Source of the DNA: JBKPNJ01 sp963695705
GTDB lineage: Bacteria; Actinomycetota; Actinomycetes; Propionibacteriales; Nocardioidaceae
Length of the DNA stretch: 64,000 bases
Direction: 5' to 3'
Assembly (NCBI GenBank): GCA_963695705.1
Contig: CAVOHB010000013.1
Span: forward strand, 1 to 64,000
Positions 8,651-16,870 of this stretch are shown one piece after another (within the stretch, counting starts at the first letter, position 1; each line of letters starts with the position of its first letter). Made by a program: the position numbers and the translations under genes. Under the pieces are notes generated by a model that saw nothing but the letters and a program-made list of their open reading frames with translations, did not search any database and was not told where the DNA came from.

Positions 8651-9268
8651 GTGCAGGTGGCCGACAACAGCCGGGGCATCGTCTCGCGCGGGTTCTCCGG
8701 CCGCCGGCGTGGATCCGCCGCCCTGCCACCGGGCCAGTACGTCACCCCGGACTTCCCCGTACTGTCGGCCGGGCCGACGCCACGGGTCCGACGCGAGTCG
8801 TGGCAGCTGAGCATCACCACTGAGACCGGAGCGGTGCACAGGTGGACCTGGCCGCAGTTCCTGTCGCTTCCGGCCGAGTCGGTGGTCCGCGACATCCATT
8901 GCGTCACGACCTGGTCCAAGCTCGCCACCACATGGCAGGGAGTCTCGCTGGACACGCTTCTGGCCGACGTGCAGACAGAAGCCGGATACGCGCTGGCCAC
9001 CTCCTACGGCGACTACACCACGAACCTTCCGCTCGCCGACCTCCGCAACGGCAAGGCATGGGTCGTGCACCGGTACGACGGGCAACCGCTCGCTCCAGAA
9101 CACGGAGGGCCTGCTCGCTTGCTCGTACCCCACCTGTATCTGTGGAAGTCGGCGAAGTGGATTCGCGACATCGCCCTTCGACACGAGGACAAACGCGGTT
9201 TCTGGGAGAACGTCGGCTACCACGACTACGGAGACCCATGGCGGGAGCAGCGGTACTGGGGCGACTGA
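8651..9268 (+). CDS. Sulfite oxidase-like molybdopterin oxidoreductase
   Basis: 205 aa, the compact single-domain form of the sulfite oxidase/MsrP (YedY) Mo-pterin fold. The conserved Cys that ligates molybdenum is in IHCVTTWSK (residues 82-90); other family marks are SWQLSI near the N-terminus, VSLDTLL, TSYGDYTTNLPLAD, HGGPARLLVPHLYLWKSAKW and FWENVGYHDYGDPW at the C-terminus. No Tat signal, so probably cytoplasmic, unlike MsrP. GTG start. The next gene, a flavin reductase, overlaps by 31 nt, so the two likely form an electron-transfer pair. Substrate unknown. Confidence 0.9.
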   Translation: MQVADNSRGIVSRGFSGRRRGSAALPPGQYVTPDFPVLSAGPTPRVRRESWQLSITTETGAVHRWTWPQFLSLPAESVVRDIHCVTTWSKLATTWQGVSLDTLLADVQTEAGYALATSYGDYTTNLPLADLRNGKAWVVHRYDGQPLAPEHGGPARLLVPHLYLWKSAKWIRDIALRHEDKRGFWENVGYHDYGDPWREQRYWGD

Positions 9269-9987
9269 CCTGGCTGGTCGCCGACGTCGTGGACCTGGTG
9301 CAGGAGTCCGCGACGGCACGCAGCGTCGTGCTGGATGTGCCCGGTTGGCCGGGGCATCTTGCCGGCCAGCACGTTGATCTTCGCCTCACCGCTCCGGACG
9401 GCTACTCCGCCCGGCGCTCATACTCTCTGGCCTCGGCACCGGACGGGTCCCGGGTCACGTTGACCGTTCAACTGGTGTCCGACGGCGAGGTATCGCCGTA
9501 CCTGGTGGAGGAGCTCCGCCGAGGCGACCGGCTCGAGCTTCGCGGCCCGATCGGTGGCTGGTTCGTCTGGCGGCCGGAGCAGACCGAGCCCGTTCTGCTG
9601 GTGGCCGGCGGGTCCGGAGTGGTCCCCCTGATGTCGATGGCCCGCACGAGGGCCGTGGCCGGGTCGGCGCCGATGCGACTGCTCTACTCCACGCGCGACC
9701 CGGCATCGGCGATGTTCCTGGATGAGCTTCGCGAACTCGCCGCCGTAGCCGACGGGCTCGGCGTCGTCCTGGCATGGACCCGTAGAGCACCCGCTGGCTC
9801 GACGCGTGTTCCTGGACGCATCGACCGCGAGCTGCTCGCAACGGTCGGCTGGCTCCCGGAACGCAGACCCACGTGCTACGTGTGCGGCCCGACCGGGTTC
9901 GTGGAGACCGTCGCGGACCTGCTGGTCGCGGCAGGACACGAGGCCGGCCGCATCAGAACCGAGCGTTTCGGACCCACCGGAGGCTGA
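9238..9987 (+). CDS. FAD-binding ferredoxin-NADP reductase family protein
   Basis: 249 aa. An N-terminal beta-barrel FAD domain carries RRSYSLAS (residues about 61-68; the RxYS flavin motif) and GPIGGWF; the C-terminal NAD(P) domain carries VAGGSGVVPLMSM (about 122-134) and CYVCGPTGFVE near the end. No [2Fe-2S] domain follows, so electrons must pass to a separate partner. Start ATG 9238 lies inside the 3' end of the sulfite-oxidase-like gene, pointing to translational coupling and a reductase-oxidoreductase couple. Confidence 0.9.
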   Translation: MAGAAVLGRLTWLVADVVDLVQESATARSVVLDVPGWPGHLAGQHVDLRLTAPDGYSARRSYSLASAPDGSRVTLTVQLVSDGEVSPYLVEELRRGDRLELRGPIGGWFVWRPEQTEPVLLVAGGSGVVPLMSMARTRAVAGSAPMRLLYSTRDPASAMFLDELRELAAVADGLGVVLAWTRRAPAGSTRVPGRIDRELLATVGWLPERRPTCYVCGPTGFVETVADLLVAAGHEAGRIRTERFGPTGG

Positions 9988-9989
9988 CG

Positions 9990-10256
9990 ATGACCGAGAC
10001 CTGGCTCGACGGAAACTCCCTGGGCGGGCCGCTGGGCGAGCTCTTCAGGCTCGAGTTCACCGCCGCTGTGGGCACCTGCACCGAGTGCGGTTCCAGGGGC
10101 ACACTCGCCGAGGCACCTGTGTTCGCCCGGTGCCCGGGCCTGGTGGTCAGGTGTCCCGGCTGCTCGAACGTGCTGATGACACTGGCGTCCAGTCAGACCC
10201 GCATGTGGATGGACACGCGCGGGCTCAGCAGCCTGGAGTTCCTGCTGCCCGGATAG
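9990..10256 (+). CDS. DUF6510 family zinc-ribbon-like protein
   Basis: 88 aa, starting 2 nt after the flavin reductase stop. Two CxxC pairs (CTECG at residues 31-35 and CPGC at 56-59) suggest a zinc ribbon; the start WLDGNSLGGPLGELFR and end TRGLSSLEF are typical of the actinobacterial DUF6510 family. This family is often found with sulfite-oxidase-like and ferredoxin-reductase genes, as here. Function unknown. Confidence 0.85.
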   Translation: MTETWLDGNSLGGPLGELFRLEFTAAVGTCTECGSRGTLAEAPVFARCPGLVVRCPGCSNVLMTLASSQTRMWMDTRGLSSLEFLLPG

Positions 10257-10370
10257 ACGTCGCTGCGGCCGCGGCCGACCGCGGTTAGATTGACGGACGC
10301 GGCCCCATCCCCGTACTCGGCGACCATGGTGTCGATCACCCGACGGCCTACACGAATCAGGAGCCAGACC

Positions 10371-10790
10371 GTGCCGATGACATCGAAGAGCGGCAAGCCC
10401 AAGAAGAGCGAGCTGCCAAGCACCGTGCGCCGCTCGGGCAAGAAAGCCCGGCGCACCTTCGCAAGGGCGCACGACGCGGCTGCCGACCAGTACGGCGAAG
10501 GGGAGCGAGCCCACCGCACGGCCTACTCAGCCCTCAAGCGCACCCACGAGAAGGTGGGCGACCACTGGGAGAAGAAGAAGGGCAAAGGTCCCTCGGACGC
10601 CAAGGCGGCCGGAGGCCGCAAGTCCAGGGCGAAGACCCAGGGGGGCGTCGACGCCAACGCTTCCAAGAAGCATCTGATGGAGGTCGCGCGGCGACTGAAG
10701 GTGCCCGGCCGATCCACGATGAACAAGAGCGAGCTGGTGGCCGGGATACGCAAGGCGAACGCGCAAGCGACGCGCAAGTCGCGCAGCTGA
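10371..10790 (+). CDS. ChaB-like protein with C-terminal Rho-N/SAP-like domain
   Basis: 139 aa, strongly basic. Start GTG 10371 is preferred because AGGAG (10359-10363) sits 7 nt upstream; ATG 10377 would be 13 nt away. Residues about 14-70 match ChaB (LPSTVRRSGKKARRTFARAHDAAADQYG...AHRTAYSALKRT); after a Lys/Gly-rich linker, residues about 105-130 resemble a Rho N-terminal/SAP helix-extended module (KKHLMEVARRLKVPGRSTMNKSELVAGIRK). Architecture suggests a small DNA- or RNA-associated protein; common in actinobacteria, function unproven. Confidence 0.87.
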   Translation: MPMTSKSGKPKKSELPSTVRRSGKKARRTFARAHDAAADQYGEGERAHRTAYSALKRTHEKVGDHWEKKKGKGPSDAKAAGGRKSRAKTQGGVDANASKKHLMEVARRLKVPGRSTMNKSELVAGIRKANAQATRKSRS

Positions 10791-10817
10791 TCGTCGCGGT
10801 CGCCGTCCGGCGGTGAC

Positions 10818-10836
10818 GCAAGAAGATCCTTCTTGC
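10818..10836 (+). terminator. Hairpin after the ChaB-like gene, overlapping the Nur box
   Basis: GCAAGAAG-ATC-CTTCTTGC is a perfect 8-bp stem with a 3-nt loop, 27 nt after the ChaB stop. Its right arm shares the first bases of the Nur-type box, so terminator and operator are superimposed. Confidence 0.6.
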
Positions 10837-10873
10837 ACATTGCTTGCAATAACGAGATCCTCGCGACTAACAT
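10833..10873 (+). promoter_or_regulatory. Nur-type nickel box over the -35 region of the NiCoT promoter
   Basis: TTGCAC-ATTGC-TTGCAA (10833-10849) fits the Streptomyces Nur consensus tTGCaa-N5-ttGCAA. The second half-site TTGCAA (10844-10849) is placed as a -35 hexamer 18 nt upstream of TAACAT (10868-10873), a plausible -10. A repressor bound here in the presence of nickel would occlude the promoter. Motif and placement are seen; the regulator is inferred and not in the window. Confidence 0.75.
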
Positions 10874-10921
10874 CGGAGCGAAGCCCGCGCCCGGCGTACC
10901 CGAGTCGACGAGGAGAGCCGC

Positions 10922-12049
10922 ATGGCCACGATCACTCTGGCCCGGTCCAGCCGCACTGCGCGGGTGCGCAACGCCCTGAGTCCCGGTGAATGGACGTCAC
11001 TCGGCGGAATGGCGGCGTTCATCCTGCTGCTGCACGTCGTCGGCTGGGGAGTGCTCGCGGCCATCGTCGCTCCGGCCCACTATCAGGTCGGACCCGACCA
11101 GGTGTTCGGCATCGGCCTCGGGCTCACGGCGTACACACTGGGCATGCGTCACGCCTTCGACGCCGACCACATCGCGGCGATCGACAACACCACCCGAAAG
11201 CTCATGTCCGAGGGCAAGCGGCCGGTGTCGGTCGGGTTCTGGTTCTCCCTCGGGCACTCATCCGTCGTGTTCGCTCTCGTCGCGTTGATCGCATTGGGTG
11301 TAAAGGCCCTGGCCGGTCAGGTGGGGAACGACTCGTCGACCTTGCAGCAGACCACCGGCCTGATCGGCACGGCGGTGTCGGGGACGTTCCTTTACATCAT
11401 CGGGATCCTCAACCTCATCGTCCTTGTCGGCATCATCAAGGTCTTCCGCCGGATGCGTCAGGGCTGCTACGACGAACTCGCGTTGGAGGCACAGCTCAAC
11501 AGCCGGGGGTTCATGAACCGGCTGCTGGGCGGCGTGACGAAGGCGGTCACCAAGCCGTGGCAGATGTACCCGGTCGGACTGCTGTTCGGGCTGGGCTTCG
11601 ACACCGCGACCGAGGTGGGCCTGCTCGTACTCGCCGGTGGTGCGGCCGCCTTCAGCCTGCCGTGGTACGCCGTCCTCACCCTGCCGATCCTGTTCGCCGC
11701 CGGCATGAGCCTGCTGGACACCATCGACGGGTGCTTCATGAACTTCGCCTACGGATGGGCGTTCTCCCAGCCGGTCCGGAAGGTCTTCTACAACATCACG
11801 ATCACCGGGCTGTCGGTGGCGGTGGCTCTCATCATCGGGACGATCGAGCTCCTCTCGATCCTGACCGCGAAGCTCGGCATCAGCAGCGGCCCGCTCGCCG
11901 CGCTGGGCGGTCTCGATCTCAACCACGTCGGCTACGCGATCGTCGGCCTCTTCGTCGCCACCTGGCTCATCGCACTGGCGGTCTGGAAGTTCGGCCGGAT
12001 CGAGGAGAAATGGTCGGCGAACCTTCAGGTCGGGGCCCGCGCGGACTGA
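10922..12049 (+). CDS. NiCoT family nickel/cobalt permease (HoxN/NixA-like)
   Basis: Imports Ni2+ and/or Co2+. 375 aa with about eight transmembrane segments. The helix-II signature RHAFDADHIAAIDNTTR (residues about 76-92; HX4DH) is complete, and other NiCoT motifs follow: FWFSLGHSSVVF, LGFDTATEV and the helix around SLLDTIDGCFMNFAYGWAF. RBS AGGAG 10911-10915 precedes ATG 10922. A Nur-type box overlaps the promoter, suggesting nickel-repressed uptake. A nickel-binding SCO4226-type protein lies 10 kb away; no nickel enzyme is visible in the window. Confidence 0.93.
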   Translation: MATITLARSSRTARVRNALSPGEWTSLGGMAAFILLLHVVGWGVLAAIVAPAHYQVGPDQVFGIGLGLTAYTLGMRHAFDADHIAAIDNTTRKLMSEGKRPVSVGFWFSLGHSSVVFALVALIALGVKALAGQVGNDSSTLQQTTGLIGTAVSGTFLYIIGILNLIVLVGIIKVFRRMRQGCYDELALEAQLNSRGFMNRLLGGVTKAVTKPWQMYPVGLLFGLGFDTATEVGLLVLAGGAAAFSLPWYAVLTLPILFAAGMSLLDTIDGCFMNFAYGWAFSQPVRKVFYNITITGLSVAVALIIGTIELLSILTAKLGISSGPLAALGGLDLNHVGYAIVGLFVATWLIALAVWKFGRIEEKWSANLQVGARAD

Positions 12050-12053
12050 CGCC

Positions 12054-12093
12054 CCCCGCTGACCGACCAGACGTGGGTCGGCGCACAGCGGGG
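12054..12093 (+). terminator. Nested hairpin after the NiCoT gene
   Basis: CCCCGCTG (12054-12061) pairs with CAGCGGGG (12086-12093), and inside it CCGACC (12063-12068) pairs with GGTCGG (12076-12081). It begins 5 nt after the permease stop. No U-run follows, which is common for actinobacterial terminators. Confidence 0.65.
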
Positions 12094-12121
12094 ACTGAAC
12101 CCGATAGGCCACAATTGCCTG

Positions 12122-13780
12122 ATGTCGGAGCGCTGGTACCGGGAAGCGGTCATCTACTGCCTCGAGGTGGAGTCCTTCCAGGACTCCGACGGGGACGGCT
12201 ACGGCGACTTCACCGGCCTGATCAGCCGGCTGGACTACCTGTCCCGCCTGGGCGTCACCTGCCTGTGGCTCAACCCGGTCCACCCGACACCGCACCGCGA
12301 CGCGGGGTACGACGTCGCCGACTACTACAACGTCGACTCCAGGCTCGGCAGTCTCGGCGACTTCGCCGAGCTCGCCGTTCAGGCGCGTGCGAGAGGCATC
12401 CGCCTGCTCCTCGACCTGGTCGTCAACCACACCTCCGACCAGCATCCCTGGTTCCAGTCGGCGCGTAGCGACCCCGCGTCGCCGTACCGCGACTGGTACG
12501 TGTGGAGTGACACCGAGCCCCCCGACCGCGCCCAGGGCATCGTCTTTCCCGGCGAGCAGACCGAGACCTGGACCTACGACGAAGAGGCACGGGCCTGGTA
12601 CTTCCACCGGTTCTATGACTTCCAGCCGGACCTCAACTGGTCGAACCCCGCCGTCGCGGCCGAGATCAAGAAGGTGATGGGCTTCTGGCTGCAGCTCGGT
12701 GCGTCGGGGTTCCGGGTCGATGCGGCCCCCTTCGTGCTGGAGCAGGTGCAGCCCGGCGTCGATCCGGCCCCGCTGGACTTCTCGATCCTGGACGACTGGA
12801 GGCAGGACCTCCAGTGGCGGGCCGGAGACGCGGTGCTCCTGTGCGAGGCCAACGTCGAGGCCGACGATGTCGCGAAGTACACCGGTGGAAGGCTCGACGG
12901 GCCCAACGACCGGGCGCACATGCTCTTCCACTTCCTGCTCAACACCAAGCTCTGGCTGGCGCTGGCCCGCGGCGACGCCGAGCCGCTTGTCGAGGCGTTG
13001 AAGGGGAGCCCCCGCCTCCAGGCTCTTGCCCAGTGGGGCACGTTCCTGCGCAACCACGACGAGCTCGATCTGAGCCGGCTGACCGACGAGCAGCGCAACG
13101 ACGTGTTCAGGGCGTTCGCGCCGGAGCAGGCGATGCGGATCTACGGCCGCGGCATCCGCCGCCGGCTGGCGCCCATGTTCAGGTCGAACCGGCGGCACAT
13201 CGAGCTCGCGTACTCCTTGCAGTTCACGATGCCCGGGACTCCGGTGCTGCGGTACGGCGAGGAGATCGGGATGGGCGAGAACCTCGCACTCGACGGCCGC
13301 GAGGCGATCCGCACACCGATGCAGTGGGACGACAGCCCCTCCGGCGGCTTCTCGACCGCGTCCGAATCCGGCCGCGCTCCGCTGATGCCGGTCCGTGGCC
13401 GCTACGGCCCGCGCCGGGTGAACGTGCGGGCGCAGCAGCGTGACCCCGACTCACTGCTGCGTTGGTTCGAGCAGCTGATCCACACGCTCAGGGAATGCCC
13501 GGAGATCGGCATTGGCGAGTGCACCGTGCTGGACCTGCCCTTGCCCCGTTCAGTTCTCGCTCACCGGTTCGACGCGCCCGAGGGCTCGATCCTGCTGCTG
13601 CACAACCTGTCGGAAGCGGCCGTGACGGTCGATCTCGGCAGGCTGGCAGGTACCGACGGTCGACCGTTCGAACTCTTCTCCGACGCCGTCTACGCACGCC
13701 CGACGTCGAGGATGGCCGGGTTGCCACTCAACGGGTGGGGCTACCGCTGGATCCGGCTCCGGCGAAGCAACGCCGCTTGA
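12122..13780 (+). CDS. GH13 family alpha-glucan enzyme, trehalose synthase-like
   Basis: 552 aa TIM-barrel glycoside hydrolase acting on alpha-glucosides. Catalytic regions: DLVVNHTSDQHPW (region I), GFRVDAAPFV with the nucleophile Asp (about residue 201), VLLCEANVE with the acid/base Glu, and TFLRNHDELDLS with the transition-state Asp. The start WYREAVIYCLEVESFQDSDGDGYGDF and the barrel resemble trehalose synthase (TreS) and oligo-1,6-glucosidase. Some TreS motifs differ, so hydrolase versus isomerase cannot be settled. No signal peptide: cytoplasmic. It stands alone, with a hairpin terminator upstream. Confidence 0.88.
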   Translation: MSERWYREAVIYCLEVESFQDSDGDGYGDFTGLISRLDYLSRLGVTCLWLNPVHPTPHRDAGYDVADYYNVDSRLGSLGDFAELAVQARARGIRLLLDLVVNHTSDQHPWFQSARSDPASPYRDWYVWSDTEPPDRAQGIVFPGEQTETWTYDEEARAWYFHRFYDFQPDLNWSNPAVAAEIKKVMGFWLQLGASGFRVDAAPFVLEQVQPGVDPAPLDFSILDDWRQDLQWRAGDAVLLCEANVEADDVAKYTGGRLDGPNDRAHMLFHFLLNTKLWLALARGDAEPLVEALKGSPRLQALAQWGTFLRNHDELDLSRLTDEQRNDVFRAFAPEQAMRIYGRGIRRRLAPMFRSNRRHIELAYSLQFTMPGTPVLRYGEEIGMGENLALDGREAIRTPMQWDDSPSGGFSTASESGRAPLMPVRGRYGPRRVNVRAQQRDPDSLLRWFEQLIHTLRECPEIGIGECTVLDLPLPRSVLAHRFDAPEGSILLLHNLSEAAVTVDLGRLAGTDGRPFELFSDAVYARPTSRMAGLPLNGWGYRWIRLRRSNAA

Positions 13781-13880
13781 GCCGGTGCGCGCGTACGCAG
13801 CCTCGACGGCAGACCCGTTCGCTTCGGCGTAGCGTGCGTCCGAGGGATTGCACCAGGCGCGCCAAGGGAGGACGGACTCG

Positions 13881-14381
13881 ATGACTGACCGGATCAGGGT
13901 CACCATGGCAGTGGACCTGTTCGTCGATGATGAGCAGGCGATGCGTGAGAAGGCCTTCGCGACGCTGCGCGACGCCTGGGACTCCGAGGACGAGTTTCCG
14001 TACTCGCAGGCGTCGGACGTTCCGCTGGCGCAGGTCGTTCACAGCGTGCTGGCCGCCGCCCTTTCACTCGACCTGCCAGGCGGCCGTCGCGGCCGGCTCG
14101 AGGTCAACGCCGGAGACAAGCAGAGCGTCGAGACGTCAGAGGACGACTCAGTCGATGACACTGGCGACGACGGTGACTCCGAACGCGGCGACTCCGAACG
14201 CGGCGACTCCGAACGCGGTGACTCCGAAGACGGTGACTCCAACCGGGGCTCCGACTCTGAACCCGACACTGATTCAGAACGCGACGCCGACTCGGATTCC
14301 GGGGACGACTCCGGCGCAGCGGACCGTCCCGAGGAGCCCGAAGCCGCCGAGGAGAACCGCAACCGCCCGGAAGAGCCCTGA
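13881..14381 (+). CDS. Small protein with highly acidic repetitive C-terminal tail
   Basis: 166 aa. Start ATG 13881 follows GGGAGGAC. Residues 1-75 look folded (DRIRVTMAVDLFVDDEQAMREKAFATLRDAW, then SDVPLAQVVHSVLAAALSLDLPG). From about residue 85 the protein is almost only Asp, Glu, Ser, Gly and Arg, with GDSER units repeated, so it is likely disordered and strongly negative. The tail is encoded by a 15-nt tandem repeat. Function unknown. Confidence 0.8.
   Translation: MTDRIRVTMAVDLFVDDEQAMREKAFATLRDAWDSEDEFPYSQASDVPLAQVVHSVLAAALSLDLPGGRRGRLEVNAGDKQSVETSEDDSVDDTGDDGDSERGDSERGDSERGDSEDGDSNRGSDSEPDTDSERDADSDSGDDSGAADRPEEPEAAEENRNRPEEP
14172..14246 (+). repeat. 15-bp coding tandem repeat (about five units)
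   Basis: Units GGYGACTCCGAACGC at 14172, 14187 and 14202, then two diverged units at 14217 and 14232. Each unit is five codons (GDSER), so copy-number changes keep the reading frame. Confidence 0.85.
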
Positions 14382-14440
14382 CCAGCTGTCGCTGAAGGCC
14401 GCCGGCGAGCAGACATGTATCGGACGCAGCGGAGCAGGTA

Positions 14441-14485
14441 TGTGTGGTGGATGTTCGTCTCCCCAGACGTAACATCCTCCACAAA
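14441..14485 (-). repeat. 45-nt palindromic repeat, copy 1 (inverted relative to copies 2 and 3)
   Basis: On the minus strand: TTTGTGGAGGATGTTACGTC, N6, then GACGAACATCCACCACACA. It lies 59 nt after the acidic-tail gene and 20 nt before the end of the convergent ferritin-like gene. The stem can form from either strand. Same element as at 22434, 30111 and, decayed, 49405. Confidence 0.8.
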
Positions 14486-14505
14486 CCCGACTGCCACTCG
14501 GGTGG

Positions 14506-14961
14506 TCAGGCCAGTGGATCCGGCCGGTCCGCCGCGTGCCACAGGTAGTCGATCTGCTGCTGCTTGCGCATGATGACGTGTTCGAGGAGGTGCTCGAGCG
14601 CCTCGCTCCGCGGTTCCTGTCCGGAGTGCGGGATCACCGCATGCAGGCCGGCAACCGCAGCCTTCTCGTGCTGCATCAAGGTGTCGAGCGCACCCTCCGT
14701 GTCGGGTGGCACCTCGATGTCCGAGGCGTCCATCCGGGGGCTGCCGCCGAGCGCGGACATCTTCTCCACCAGCAGGTAGGTGTCCTCAAGCTCGGCGAGA
14801 ACGAACGCCCGCAGGCTCTGCTTGACCGCTGCCCCACCGACACCGCGCAACGTGCCCGCCAGCAGGGTCATGGTGAGGATGGACTCACCCTGCAGCTGAA
14901 GCGCCTTGCTCAGCGCCTTGTGCACCTCAGCGGTGTCCATCGGATCAGACAACGTCCACAC
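14506..14961 (-). CDS. Ferritin-like (bacterioferritin-type) four-helix protein
   Basis: 151 aa, all-helical. The start is GTG 14961, with GGGGAGAG 5 nt upstream; ATG 14940 is an alternative without RBS. The first helix (VHKALSKALQLQGESILTMTLLAGTL) and second helix (AFVLAELEDTYLLVEKMSALGG) carry Glu and polar residues at ferritin-like spacing, and the last helix has EHLLEHVIMRKQQQIDYLWHAA. I see no complete ExxH pairs of a textbook di-iron site, so metal binding is uncertain. Convergent with the acidic-tail gene across palindromic repeat copy 1. Confidence 0.7.
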   Translation of the reverse strand: MWTLSDPMDTAEVHKALSKALQLQGESILTMTLLAGTLRGVGGAAVKQSLRAFVLAELEDTYLLVEKMSALGGSPRMDASDIEVPPDTEGALDTLMQHEKAAVAGLHAVIPHSGQEPRSEALEHLLEHVIMRKQQQIDYLWHAADRPDPLA

Positions 14962-15092
14962 CCCTTCTCTCCCCTCGGGCCCAGGAGACCCACCGTCGGC
15001 CGACCCTATAGCAGCCGACCGAGCCCCCGATCGGTGCCGGACCGCTACCGTGGAATGCCAATAGGGACAACCGGGATCGGCGGGAGAGCGAG

Positions 15093-16082
15093 ATGCACGC
15101 CCAGAGGATCCGGATCTGCGTCGCGGTCGGCGTCACCGGCATCCTCGCCGCGATGGCCCCCGCAATGTCATCGGATGACGCGTCTGGCCGACTGGAGACC
15201 ACGCGGCCGCGGGCGGGTGTCGCGGGCTGCCAGGTCTTCCCGGCCGACAACTACTGGCATACCCCTGTATCGAGGCTCCCGGTCAATCGGCACAGCCGGC
15301 AATGGATCTCCCACATGTCGCCGGCCAGCTTCCTGCACCCCGACTTCGGGCCCAGCTACGGCGCGCAGTCGGTGCCGTACGGCATCCCGATCACCGTGGT
15401 GGGCGCCGGTCATCCGCGCGTGCGCGTGACGTTCCAGTACGCGGATGAGAGTGACCGGGTGCGCTACCCGCTGGGCCCCGACACGCGCATCGAGGGCGGC
15501 CAGATGCGGTCAGGTGACCGCCACGCGGTGATCGTCGACAGGTCGAGTTGCCGGCTGTACGAGACCTTCGCGACCCAGCGGCGCAACGGTCACTGGCACG
15601 CGGGGGCAGGAGCAACCTGGAACCTGTCCAGCAATGCCCTGCGACCAGACGGCTGGACGTCGGCCGATGCCGCCGGCCTGCCGATCCTTCCAGGGCTGCT
15701 GAGATATCAGGAGGTGGAAGTACGCGGCCACGTCAACCACGCGATCCGGTTCACCACCGACGTGACCGACAGGCGGCACATCTGGCCGGCCCGCCACGAC
15801 GCCGGCTCGGTGTCGAACCACGCGTATCCGCCGATGGGAGCGCGGTTCCGGCTGCGCGCGGGATTCGCCCTGCAAGGGTTCCGACCGGACACCCTCGTGG
15901 TGCTGCGGGCGATGAAACGGTACGGACTCGTCCTCGCCGACAACGGCAGCCCGTGGTATTTCCAGGGAACAGCCGAGCGGCGCTGGCCCTCGGGGCTGCT
16001 GGACGAGCTCAAGACGATCCCCGCACGGGCTTTCGTAGCCGTGAACACCAAGCCGTTGCGCAACTCCGCCACGGCGCCCTAG
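15093..16082 (+). CDS. Secreted conserved protein of unknown function
   Basis: 329 aa. An N-terminal hydrophobic segment (ICVAVGVTGILAAMAPAMS) is a signal peptide or anchor. The mature part contains CQVFPADNYWHTPVSRLPV, FLHPDFG, SVPYGIPITVV, EGGQMRSGDRHAVIVDRSSCRLYE, PDGWTSADAAGLPILPGLLRY, WPARHDAG and ADNGSPWYFQG. This set of motifs recurs in a widespread actinobacterial and acidobacterial secreted family with no assigned activity. The ordered His, Asp and Glu residues suggest a hydrolase or binding fold. Its stop overlaps the stop of the convergent rskA-like gene by 4 nt. Confidence 0.82.
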   Translation: MHAQRIRICVAVGVTGILAAMAPAMSSDDASGRLETTRPRAGVAGCQVFPADNYWHTPVSRLPVNRHSRQWISHMSPASFLHPDFGPSYGAQSVPYGIPITVVGAGHPRVRVTFQYADESDRVRYPLGPDTRIEGGQMRSGDRHAVIVDRSSCRLYETFATQRRNGHWHAGAGATWNLSSNALRPDGWTSADAAGLPILPGLLRYQEVEVRGHVNHAIRFTTDVTDRRHIWPARHDAGSVSNHAYPPMGARFRLRAGFALQGFRPDTLVVLRAMKRYGLVLADNGSPWYFQGTAERRWPSGLLDELKTIPARAFVAVNTKPLRNSATAP

Positions 16083-16870
16083 GCGGTCGTGACGTACGCC
16101 AACGGCTCCATCGTCGGTTGCGGCGAGCCTCCGGCTGGTTCGCGGGTGATCGCGATCTTCACGCCCGGCTTGACCTCGGGAAGCAGCATCTCGGGCTCGG
16201 CCACCCGTGGCACCACGGCAATGGGCTTGGCGCCGCGGTCGTTGACCAACCACATCTGGTAGTCGTGTTCGGTGTCGAGCCGCGGAAGCTGGTTCAGCAC
16301 CACCGCGGTCTTACCGAGCAGCGACGAGTTGTAGACAGTGAGCTTCCCACCGCCCCGGATCTTGGTCGCGGCCGACTGCGCATCCGGGGCGTCGATGACT
16401 CTGGCGACCCTCTGGTGGAGAGGGTCGACCGCCACCGTGGCGTTGTTCGGCTCGCTGAACGGCCAGACATCCGCGCCGGCGATTGCGAACGCGGCGATGG
16501 CGGCGGCCGCCACGCCGACCGTCGCCGCGGCGGCGGTGATCCAGCGCCGGGACGCCGATGACCGGGCGCTGGTGATAGGCGTCCTGGGGCTGGGGGTAGC
16601 TGCCGGCCCGGCTTGCGCAGACGCTGGCGGGGTCAACGGAGGCAGCTGAGGTTGTGAGCGCGCCGCGGCGAGCACCCGTGCCCGCAGGTCCGCGGGTGGC
16701 GGCTCGGCGGCCGAGCTTCCCAGCGAGGCGACCGTGCCCTGAAGCTCGGCGACCTCCTGGGCGCAGCCGTCACAGGCGGCGAGATGCTGCTCGAAGTACG
16801 CGGCTTCATCGGCGGAGAGTGCATCGAGTGCATAGGCGCCGGCCAGCGTGTGAATGGCGGCACCGTTCAT
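16079..16870 (-). CDS. rskA: Anti-sigma-K factor RskA-like
   Basis: 263 aa membrane anti-sigma factor. The N-terminal ZAS-like domain has H-X3-C-X2-C (HLAACDGC, residues about 29-36); an Ala/Pro-rich linker leads to one transmembrane helix (ITAAAATVGVAAAAIAAFAIAGADVW, about 110-135); the C-terminal extracytoplasmic RskA domain contains VVLNQLPRLDTEHDYQMWLVN and ITREPAGGSPQPTMEPL. Its ATG overlaps the sigK stop (ATGA), the usual coupled pair. It likely holds SigK at the membrane until proteolysis. Confidence 0.92.
   Translation of the reverse strand: MNGAAIHTLAGAYALDALSADEAAYFEQHLAACDGCAQEVAELQGTVASLGSSAAEPPPADLRARVLAAARSQPQLPPLTPPASAQAGPAATPSPRTPITSARSSASRRWITAAAATVGVAAAAIAAFAIAGADVWPFSEPNNATVAVDPLHQRVARVIDAPDAQSAATKIRGGGKLTVYNSSLLGKTAVVLNQLPRLDTEHDYQMWLVNDRGAKPIAVVPRVAEPEMLLPEVKPGVKIAITREPAGGSPQPTMEPLAYVTTA

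Noticed and set aside
8571..9000. Longer start for the 8050-8556 minus-strand gene (316 aa)
   Set aside because: The upstream extension is antisense to the sulfite-oxidase-like gene; ATG 8556 has a good RBS.
11258..13198. 646-aa minus-strand open frame over NiCoT and the GH13 gene
   Set aside because: Opposite to two clearly coding genes with intact motifs; composition-driven.
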